Assembly (NCBI GenBank): GCA_028695895.1
Contig: JAQVIE010000022.1
Span: forward strand, 1-9,888
Direction: 5' to 3'
Length of the DNA: 9,888 bases
DNA from: Methanospirillum sp.
GTDB taxonomy: Archaea > Halobacteriota > Methanomicrobia > Methanomicrobiales > Methanospirillaceae
In this document: positions 1 to 7,100 of the stretch, in pieces
Numbering within the stretch: the first letter of the stretch is position 1
Layout of the letters: every line of letters begins with the position of its first letter
The notes under the pieces: model-generated
The model's input: the letters and a program-made list of their open reading frames with translations, nothing else
Database searches by the model: none
What the model was told of the DNA's origin: nothing
Made by a program: the position numbers and the translations under genes

Positions 1-150
1 AATTTCAGTAGCATGTGGGACATCCATGTACCTTGTAAAAAGCTCACGATATGTCTCTTCCTGAATCTGTGGATAGTTGAGCAGATAAGCAAGACGATGA
101 AGGCTGAGCCGTTCATAATCTGCATCCGGATCAATGGCTCCAAACTTTTT
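1..150 (-). pseudogene. C-terminal continuation of the Lhr-like helicase, cut off by an in-frame TAA
   Basis: Reading the minus strand past the TAA at 151-153 in the helicase's own frame gives 50 uninterrupted codons to the window edge, beginning KKFGAIDPDADYERLSLHRL. The frame has the same codon style as the gene before it. The junction (FKWKLVQI, stop, KKFGAI) resembles the conserved Lhr-family segment in which a W-x-hydrophobic stretch is followed by a basic-Phe-Gly motif and then a charged 'DADY' stretch; that comparison is from memory of the family. No start codon lies in this piece except an ATG at 25-27, so separate translation is unlikely. Best read as the orphaned C-terminal part of a helicase gene broken by a nonsense mutation, or as an intact gene with a base-call error. 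It continues outside the window. Confidence 0.7.
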
Positions 151-2154
151 TTAGATCTGAACAAGTTTCCATTTAAAAAGTGAAGTCCTCTTCATAGCAA
201 GTTCGAGGATACCCTGGATATGTTCAGGCTTAAGATCTGTAAGTATCTCCCTGACATCTGTAACCGATATCTCTTTTGGCACCCTGAGAAGAATCCGGTA
301 AGCATCCAGTTCAAGACCGATGGTGGTTCCAAATCGTGCTGACAGGAGTATTGAAAGGACTCTCCCGATTGCTTCATTGGTTTGATGCCCTGAGCAAATG
401 TTTAAAACCACTCCTTCTTCTGAGTATTCAAGAGATATTATCTGATCAGTTGGAATGACCCCGTGATTTTTCTCTATCAACTCAAGAAATCCTTTTGCAA
501 ATTTTATGGATGTCTTATCACTGGTGTATGTTTCAAAATCCCTGGTCCTGCGCAATTTTCCGACTTCCATTGCAATCTCATAAGGGACTGGTATCTGTTC
601 ACCTTCCCAGGATGGAAGTTCCCCTTCAGCATTGCGGGCAGGTTCTACCGTAACCTTTCCTTCTTCAAGGTCCAGGACACGCCAGAGCTGACCCCGGGCA
701 ATAAAAACCGCACCAGTATGAAGTGAAGTTACAATAAAGGATTCATCAAGAGTTCCAACAGTTCTTCTTGTTACAATATCATATACAGGAAATTTGCGTT
801 CATCCGGAATCATGGAGAGGTTTCCAGACAGATATCTCCGAGCCCTGCCGGTGGTAATTATCCTGTTTCCATCTATGCGAATAAGATAATGCTCTGTTAA
901 CTGCCTTGTTATCGACTCAAGAGTCTCCTTATCCCTGACTCCGACAGAAGACCTGGATATTATTTCAAAGACTTCATCAATGGATATCTCTCCATACTCA
1001 ACGGCAATAGCTGCCACCTGGTTTCCAATAACGTCCCCTGCCTGGTAGGAAGGAATAACATCTTCCACTGTACCCTGCCTGGCGCGTAATGCAATTACCA
1101 GTGATTCACAAAGATCGTCAAACCCACTGGCAATAATTGTTCCTTTGGAGATCTTTCCAATCTGATGGCCTGCCCGTCCTATCCGCTGAACAAGTCTGCT
1201 GACCTCCCTGGGTGATCCAAACTGGATGACATGCTCTACGTGACCAATATCTATTCCAAGTTCCATTGACGATGTGCAGATGAGAGTTTTTATGTCCCCC
1301 TGTTTGAACCGATCCTCTGCCTCAATACGGACTTCCCTGGAAAGGGAACCATGATGCACATCCACATCCCCATCCTTTAGCAGGGCATGTCCCAGTGATT
1401 CTGCTGTTGACCTTGTATTGACAAATATAAGAGTAGAAGGACCTTTTTTTGTATGCCGGCGAACAGCCTGCACCTGACTGTCAAATTTTTCTCCGGTGAG
1501 TTCTACTCTGATGTCCAGGAATTTTGCAACAGGCACTTCAACGATAGAACAAGGTCTGTCTCCGGTCAGGAAACAGGCCACTTCTTTCGGATTTCCAACC
1601 GTGGCAGAAAGACCGATTCTTTGAAAATCCCCTGCATACCTGACAAGTCGTTCAAGTGCTATAACCAGCTGGGCTCCTCTTTTTGTCCCGGCAATGTCAT
1701 GAATTTCGTCAACAATAACATATCTTACCGACCGGAGATGTTCCCTTAACCGTTTCCCCATGAAAAGAGCCTGGATTGTTTCAGGAGTGGTTATAAGCAG
1801 GTCTGGTGGATGGAGGACCTGTTTTCTTCGTTCGGCCTGTTTAGTATCGCCATGCCTGACTCCGATAGTAAGATCAAGATTCTGACACCACCATTCCATT
1901 CTCCGAAGAATATCACGATTTAAAGCTCTGAGTGGAGTTATATACAGAGTTTTAAACCCGTTCCCTTCTCTATTCAGCATCCCGTTTAAAACAGGGATCA
2001 TGGCACTTTCTGTCTTCCCTGTTCCGGTTGGCGCAATCAGGAGCAGATTACTACCATTTAAAATTTTTGGTATTGCCTGTTTTTGGACCTCAGAGAGTTT
2101 AGAAAAACCCCTGTTTTTTATGACATTAATTATTCTGCTGTCAAGTTGCTGCAT
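151..2154 (-). CDS. Lhr-like superfamily 2 DEAD/DEAH-box helicase (ends at a premature stop)
   Basis: ATP-dependent nucleic-acid translocase/helicase of the Lhr family (COG1201). Counting from the ATG at 2154 (667 residues), the motifs are: Walker A APTGTGKTE (41-49), Ia TPLRAL (73-78), TTPE (122-125), Walker B box DEIH (149-152), SAT (183-185), motif IV region TLIFVNTRS (241-249), motif V TSSMELGID (294-302) and motif VI QRIGRAGH (323-330). A winged-helix region follows at about 385-440, then the Lhr-specific domain 4 (RRYLSGNLSMIPDERKFPVYD). The frame can be extended to a TTG at 2229, but that overlaps the upstream phosphoesterase by 89 nt and adds residues unlike the family. The ATG at 2154 puts LDSRIINVIKNRGF at the normal N-terminus and leaves a 14-nt overlap that suggests translational coupling. 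The ATG at 2163 is also possible. The C-terminus ends inside domain 4 at a TAA, and family-like sequence continues in frame beyond it, so the product is probably truncated. The core ATPase is intact. Confidence 0.92.
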   Translation of the reverse strand: MQQLDSRIINVIKNRGFSKLSEVQKQAIPKILNGSNLLLIAPTGTGKTESAMIPVLNGMLNREGNGFKTLYITPLRALNRDILRRMEWWCQNLDLTIGVRHGDTKQAERRKQVLHPPDLLITTPETIQALFMGKRLREHLRSVRYVIVDEIHDIAGTKRGAQLVIALERLVRYAGDFQRIGLSATVGNPKEVACFLTGDRPCSIVEVPVAKFLDIRVELTGEKFDSQVQAVRRHTKKGPSTLIFVNTRSTAESLGHALLKDGDVDVHHGSLSREVRIEAEDRFKQGDIKTLICTSSMELGIDIGHVEHVIQFGSPREVSRLVQRIGRAGHQIGKISKGTIIASGFDDLCESLVIALRARQGTVEDVIPSYQAGDVIGNQVAAIAVEYGEISIDEVFEIISRSSVGVRDKETLESITRQLTEHYLIRIDGNRIITTGRARRYLSGNLSMIPDERKFPVYDIVTRRTVGTLDESFIVTSLHTGAVFIARGQLWRVLDLEEGKVTVEPARNAEGELPSWEGEQIPVPYEIAMEVGKLRRTRDFETYTSDKTSIKFAKGFLELIEKNHGVIPTDQIISLEYSEEGVVLNICSGHQTNEAIGRVLSILLSARFGTTIGLELDAYRILLRVPKEISVTDVREILTDLKPEHIQGILELAMKRTSLFKWKLVQI

Positions 2155-2899
2155 TCTTTTCATGTGCCAGATGTGACTGGAGATCTCCTGCATATGATCC
2201 ATCAGGAAGCAGAATTTCTGCAGTTTCAATAATGAGCGATCTGGACAGGGGAGAAAAAGGTGATCGGAATATTTTTTCTATCCCATATCCGGTAAGTTCA
2301 TTAAAGGAAGGAATCATCAATATCCGTGTTGATTCATCTTCATCAGTTTCATCAGGGAAAATATTTGAATTTACCTCTCCCAGAATAAAGCAAGGAGTTT
2401 TCAGGGCTACACCCACCTGATCTGTCAGTGAAACCACAGGGTGATGATGACCACAAAGAATAAGGTGACCGGAAAGTGCCGGATCTGGGATCATATGACC
2501 ATGAAGGATACCTGTTGTGTCCAGAATAGAGCCTTCTTTCTTACTAATTTCTTCAGTTTTTAAAAATTCTTCAATTCCAGGATCATGGTTGCCAGGAGTC
2601 ACTATAAATGGAATCAACTTTCGGATTGCAGAAAAAAGATTATTCAGTTCAAAAAATTCCTGGTATGAAGTACCTGGAATTCTATGTTTAACATCGCCCA
2701 ATATAACCATCATATCAGGATCTGATTCAGTAATAAGATTACATATCCGGGTTATACGTTCCTGACCTCTTGATCTTATATAAAATCCGCTCTTTTGTAG
2801 TTCATGCTCAATCCCCATGTGAATATCAGCGATAAAAAGAATTCTTCGTTTTTTTTCTATTAAAACGCCGGGCCCTTCTGAATAAAATTCAATAATCAT
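2141..2899 (-). CDS. Archaeal ICC-like binuclear metallophosphoesterase (Rpe/MPE-type)
   Basis: Calcineurin-like phosphoesterase of 252 residues, COG1407 type. All the metal-binding motifs are present in order: ADIHMG (D25, H27), GDVKH (68-72), GNHD (103-106), HGH (133-135) and GHHHP (150-154). An intact dinuclear metal centre is therefore expected, acting on phosphodiester or phosphomonoester bonds. Family knowledge: haloarchaeal relatives (Rpe) sit in RPA operons with RPA-associated proteins, and bacterial MPE relatives encoded beside Lhr helicases are Mn-dependent DNA endonucleases. The gene lies 9 nt after the RPA-associated gene and overlaps the helicase start by 14 nt, so the three are probably one transcript. 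Inference: a nuclease or phosphatase working with the helicase on DNA ends or damaged DNA. The substrate cannot be read from sequence. ATG start; no strong ribosome-binding site is visible. Confidence 0.9.
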   Translation of the reverse strand: MIIEFYSEGPGVLIEKKRRILFIADIHMGIEHELQKSGFYIRSRGQERITRICNLITESDPDMMVILGDVKHRIPGTSYQEFFELNNLFSAIRKLIPFIVTPGNHDPGIEEFLKTEEISKKEGSILDTTGILHGHMIPDPALSGHLILCGHHHPVVSLTDQVGVALKTPCFILGEVNSNIFPDETDEDESTRILMIPSFNELTGYGIEKIFRSPFSPLSRSLIIETAEILLPDGSYAGDLQSHLAHEKNAAT

Positions 2900-2908
2900 C
2901 TGGTTCAG

Positions 2909-3709
2909 TCAGAGAAGCTTCACATATCCGGGAGCAGGCTGATATACCTCATCCTCTGAAACAAGGTTCCTTATGGTATCTTTAACCAGATCATCGGGAA
3001 GAGCTTCCCTACGTGAATATTTATAAATATCATCAAGATGAATTCCCCGTGGCCCTGAGTGATTCTTAATGATTGATAGGATAAGTTTACCAGGATCAAC
3101 AGGTGGACCTGGCTCTTTAATTACGTTAAGTGCTTTTTCTGCGAGTTCTGCATAAAATTTCAATTGTTCATCCTGGATATGATAGTGTTTTTGTGCATCA
3201 CGTATTGTAGGTTCCACATCTTTTGAATGAAGAGAAGATTTCATCTTCTGTAGGTTTTCAAGCAGAAAATCAGCAGCTGCAATAATCCAGGCATCGCGAT
3301 CCTCTTTTGTTGATATTTTACAGGTTTCAATAACCCACCTGATGCCTGAATTATTATTCGAACTAAAATTTTTCTCTGGGCTTGCGGTTATGCTTATAAA
3401 TAATGGAGGTGTTAGATCATTTTGTTCCAAAATATCCAGTGTATGAGGTTTTAAGAGAAAACTGACTGCTCCTGTTGGATCAGCAATACGAATGATGTCT
3501 CCCTGTCGTCCGGGTTCATAAGAAGTCAAAGCCCCTGTAACCCAGATTTTTTTCACATTATGTCCTGCCAGGGAGATAACACAGGTTTCCTTATCCGGCA
3601 TTTTAACAAGATAATCCATTTTCTCTATTTCAAATGAAAATAAAGGAATATATGCCGGAAGTAACTCTGCAACTGAAAAGTAATTTTTACTGTTATCTTT
3701 GTGTGTCAC
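2909..3709 (-). CDS. RPA-associated protein, OB-fold plus C-terminal winged helix (COG3390-like)
   Basis: A 266-residue protein, recognised by an OB-fold segment at about 50-112 (KKIWVTGALTSYEPG, then IIRIADPTGAVSFLL). It is followed by the family-typical acidic/aromatic helix EDRDAWIIAAADFLLENL (136-153), matching what I remember of haloarchaeal RPAP proteins (a VVDPTG-like strand and an RDRWV-like helix). A linker helix (about 180-198) leads to a winged-helix-like C-terminus (about 205-266) ending YQPAPGYVKLL, as in RPA32-type subunits. Family role: partner of archaeal replication protein A in ssDNA binding and DNA-damage tolerance. It is the first gene of the minus-strand operon. Unlike the haloarchaeal operons no RPA large-subunit gene precedes it; the upstream region is non-coding and then a divergent gene. 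The start is GTG at 3709 with no clear Shine-Dalgarno. The next in-frame ATG (codon 31) would still leave the OB fold intact. Confidence 0.8.
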   Translation of the reverse strand: MTHKDNSKNYFSVAELLPAYIPLFSFEIEKMDYLVKMPDKETCVISLAGHNVKKIWVTGALTSYEPGRQGDIIRIADPTGAVSFLLKPHTLDILEQNDLTPPLFISITASPEKNFSSNNNSGIRWVIETCKISTKEDRDAWIIAAADFLLENLQKMKSSLHSKDVEPTIRDAQKHYHIQDEQLKFYAELAEKALNVIKEPGPPVDPGKLILSIIKNHSGPRGIHLDDIYKYSRREALPDDLVKDTIRNLVSEDEVYQPAPGYVKLL

Positions 3710-3770
3710 TTGTGCTTTTTTTGTTGGTGGTACAGGGTGATAGATGCATTGGTAATACCTGCGCTCGCTA

Positions 3771-3778
3771 ATAAATGC
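3771..3778 (-). promoter_or_regulatory. Candidate TATA box for the RPA-associated/phosphoesterase/helicase operon
   Basis: On the minus strand the sequence reads AAGCATTTATTAG around this position, a plausible archaeal BRE/TATA element. Transcription would start roughly 25 nt downstream, near 3748, giving a leader of about 40 nt before the GTG at 3709. Pattern match only; other AT-rich boxes lie further upstream. Confidence 0.35.
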
Positions 3779-3807
3779 TTATGCCTGGATTAAGGTCAAA
3801 AAGCGTG

Positions 3808-3820
3808 TTGTATAGTACAA
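3808..3820. promoter_or_regulatory. Short inverted repeat TTGTA-TAG-TACAA, possible operator
   Basis: Two perfect 5-bp arms with a 3-nt spacer lie about 30 bp upstream of the candidate TATA box of the minus-strand operon. The symmetry would suit a dimeric regulator, but arms this short arise by chance in AT-rich DNA. No regulator can be named. Confidence 0.2.
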
Positions 3821-3918
3821 ATACAATCCGGCAGATATATATTACAAAGAAAAAACGTCTTGATTTTTATTGAATTGAGAAAAATCTATTAAATTATTAT
3901 TATTTTTACAAGAATATC

Positions 3919-3931
3919 TTATAAAAATAAT
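3919..3931 (+). promoter_or_regulatory. Candidate distal TATA box for the surface-protein gene
   Basis: TTATAAAAATAAT is the strongest TATA-like match on the plus strand upstream of the surface-protein gene. Use of it would give a start near 3950 and a 5' leader of about 110 nt. A second box (CATATATA, about 3953-3960) and a proximal one (4033-4040) compete with it, and sequence alone cannot choose. Confidence 0.3.
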
Positions 3932-4032
3932 ACTTACCCAGGTAGCGTGAATCATATATACAGCTGGAAAATTTCACTCAAAACCAGTAGAGCTTTTGAT
4001 ATGTTTTTAATTCATTGTGAGATATACTTGCG

Positions 4033-4040
4033 TATACATA
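4033..4040 (+). promoter_or_regulatory. Candidate proximal TATA box giving a leaderless surface-protein mRNA
   Basis: TATACATA is centred about 27 nt before the ATG at 4063, the spacing expected if transcription begins at the start codon. A leaderless message would fit the lack of a good Shine-Dalgarno in CGCGGGTAATTTGT just before the ATG. The box overlaps an inverted repeat TATAC-TTGC-GTATA (4023-4036). Confidence 0.3.
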
Positions 4041-4062
4041 ATTTCGACCGCGGGTAATTTGT

Positions 4063-4137
4063 ATGATGGGGAATGCTAATATTGTAAGGTGCCTTATTCT
4101 GGCTATTTTCTTATTATCAGGTACATTTGTATCTGCT
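4063..4137 (+). other. Signal peptide of the surface protein
   Basis: Residues 1-25: a short N-region with an Arg (MMGNANIVR), a hydrophobic core CLILAIFLLSG, and an Ala-type cleavage site at TFVSA|DE. This looks like a Sec/signal-peptidase-I signal. The Cys at 10 precedes the core, so it is not a lipobox. Confidence 0.85.
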
Positions 4138-7100
4138 GATGAGTTGGCCAATGAAGGATCAAAGGCACTGCAGGTAAATCTAGCTTCAATGCCTCTTGTT
4201 TTTATCCAGAACAATGGACAGTTTGAAGATAATGTATCGTACCAGACCCGATCAACAGACCAGGTAATTACGGTCTTTGAAGAGGGAATGGAATTTAGTC
4301 AGAACCCGGGCAACAGTTCCGTGTTCATGTTCCTGAATGGATCAAATCCTGATAAAAAGATCATCGGTCTTAATCCACTAAATGGAACTGCGAACTTTTA
4401 TTATGGAACTGATCCTTCTGCATGGGTTACCGGGGCAGTTCTGACGTCAGGCGTAATGTATGAGGATGTCTATCCAGGTATAGATTTTACTGTATCAGGA
4501 ACTGAAGGTATCCTGAAGAGTGAATTCATTCTTGAAGCAGGGGCAGATTCATCCCAAATCATGCTGATATACCAGGGCCATACCGGGATATCACTAAATG
4601 AAACTACCGGAGATCTGTTAATTGAAACTCCTGCCAGGCAGATAATCGACGAATCTCCTTATGCATACCAGGAGATCGAAGGGGAAAAAATAGAGGTGGG
4701 ATGTTCCTATATCCTTGGACCAGATGCAACTGTAACATTTGAACTTGGTGAGTATGACGTCTCCCTTCCGCTTATTATTGATCCGGTAATGCGGTATTCA
4801 TTATACTTTGGTGGCGATGGCCGGGATCAGGGCAATTCCATAGCAGTAGATGATAATGGATATGCGTATTTCATCGGAACATCCTGGTCAGACCACCTTA
4901 AATATTTCAAGAATCAAGACGTTAAAAAAGGAGAAATTTCTGCAAAAGGACTTGCCCCTGGAAGTGTCCAGCCATACTTTGGTGGTGGTGAAAAGGATGC
5001 ATTTGTTGTAAAAATTGATCCGGACGGGGTTAATCTTGAGTATATTACATACATCGGAGGTTCAGGAACAGATGAAGGAACCGGCATCGTAATTGATGAT
5101 GAAGGATGTGCGTATATAACCGGAGGAACTAATTCCATAAACTTCCCGGTAAAAAATGCTTACCGGGACAATAATGCAGGAAAGTATGACGCCTGGATGG
5201 CAAAAATTTCACCAGCTGGTGATGAACTTATCTTTTCCACCTACTTTGGTGGAGAAGGTGATGATTTCGGATATGCCATTGCCATTGATGATAAAAAGAA
5301 TGTATTTGTAACCGGACAGACCCAGTCCTGGAACTTCCCGGTTGTCAACCGCTATCAGCTTTCACCATTTGGCGGACTTTCAGATGCATTCATTACAAAA
5401 TTTGTACCTGAAGGTAACTCCATTATCTATTCTAACTTTATTGGTGGTTCTGCACATGATGCAGGAAGTGCAATCACAATTGATGCAAATGGATATGCCT
5501 GTATTCTTGGTCAGACAGAATCTCCTAACTTCCCTGTAATCAAACCGTACCAGGACAAATTAAACGGTCCGTTTGATGTATTTGTTACCAAGTTTGATCC
5601 AGAGGGTAAATACCCGGCTTCGTACTCAACATACCTGGGAGGAAAAGGCTGGGAAGATGGACGGGGCATCATTGCACTTCCTGATGGAAGTCTGACGGTC
5701 GTGGGAATTACCAAGTCATCTGATTTCCCTACTGTAAACCCGATTCAATCATCCCTTAAAGGTCTTCAGGATGGTTTTATAACCACTCTTAATCCGGATG
5801 GTTCAGCATTAACCCAGTCTACATATTTCGGCGGATCCCTGATTGATTCGATATTCGGAGTTGCTCGTGATGCATCCGGATATATTTACACTGTGGGAAC
5901 CACAAATTCACCAGATTTACCAGTTGTTCGTGCTTATCAGTCAAAGCCTGGTGGTAGTTCAGACGTAATGATTGCCAAGTTTACTCCGGATATTTCAGCC
6001 ACAGAATACGTTACTTACCTTGGCGGGTCAGGAATTGATGAAGGACGGGCAATTGCTGTAACCAGCGAAGGTGAGGCTTACCTTACCGGATATACAGAAT
6101 CCAAGAATTTCCCGAAAGTCTGGCCATATCAACAAAATTACGGAGATGGTAACCGCGATGCATTCGTAGTAGCACTCTCTGAACATGATATGATTCCAGT
6201 GACGGACTTTGTTGGTGTTCCAACAGAAGGTGATGCACCACTCTCAGTTCAGTTCACCGACAAGTCACTTGGTATCCCGACTTCATGGGCATGGGAGTTT
6301 GGAGATGGTGGTACTTCCACTGAGAAAAACCCGTTACATGTGTATGAAAAACCAGGGGTCTACACAGTCTCTCTGACTGGTAAAAATATTGTTTCCAGCA
6401 AGAAAGAGACAAAAAAAGATTATATTCACGTATTCGAACCAGTAAAACCTCCAGTTGCTGACTTCTCAGCAGATCCGACCGAGGGTGTGGTTCCACTGAC
6501 TGTAACCTTTACTGATCTTTCAACCAATGATCCTGAGACATGGTCCTGGTTATTTGGTGATGGAAGTACTTCCACTGACAGGAATCCGGTTTATACATAT
6601 AATACTCATGGAACCTACACCGTCAATCTGACTGTAACAAATCGTGCAGGAATATCCTCTAAAGAAAAACCTGAGTTTATCCATGCACAGCCAGCAGTTA
6701 TTCCACCGGTTGCAGACTTTAATGCCAATCCAACAAGCGGAATGGTGCCTCTGACAGTGACCTTTACTGATGTTTCAAAGAATGGCCCGACAGCTTGGAA
6801 ATGGACCTTTGGTGACGGCGGTTCTTCAGTTGAGCAAAACCCTGTATACACTTATGTAAACGAAGGGATCTACAGTGTTACCCTGAATTGTAGCAATATA
6901 GCAGGTTCAGATGAGGTTACAAAACCCGAATTCATCCATGCCCAACCATCGGTAATTACACCGGTTGCAAAGTTCATCGGTGAACCAAGAACCGGAACTG
7001 CTCCTCTCAGGGTTATTTTCACTGATCTTTCAGAAAATGAGCCGACAAGCTGGGAATGGAACTTTGGAGACAATCAGGTTTCCTCAGAAAAAAACCCGGT

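Larger units (their letters stand above)
3710..4062. other. Divergent AT-rich intergenic region, no gene seen
   Basis: 353 bp separate the minus-strand DNA-maintenance operon from the plus-strand surface-protein gene. It is strongly AT-rich, especially 3850-3935. It holds candidate TATA-like boxes for both directions and several short inverted repeats (3808-3820, 3978-3999, 4023-4036). I see no convincing ORF, tRNA or structured RNA. An open minus frame over 3978-4214 overlaps the signal-peptide coding region and looks like noise. Confidence 0.7.

Noticed and set aside
151..153. Recoding of the helicase stop as pyrrolysine or selenocysteine
   Set aside because: The codon is TAA. Pyrrolysine uses TAG and selenocysteine uses TGA, so neither known archaeal recoding system applies.
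142..153. A-AAA-AAG slippery heptamer next to the helicase stop as a programmed frameshift
   Set aside because: The ribosome would meet the TAA before the slippery run, and the downstream frame equals the upstream one, so a frameshift is neither possible in order nor needed.
463..1749. Plus-strand frames inside the helicase region (463-726, 1453-1749)
   Set aside because: They lie opposite the conserved helicase motifs and have no family-like content.
3978..4214. Minus-strand frame of 78 codons at the start of the surface-protein gene
   Set aside because: It overlaps the signal-peptide coding region, shows no recognisable motif, and looks like a chance frame opposite a real gene.
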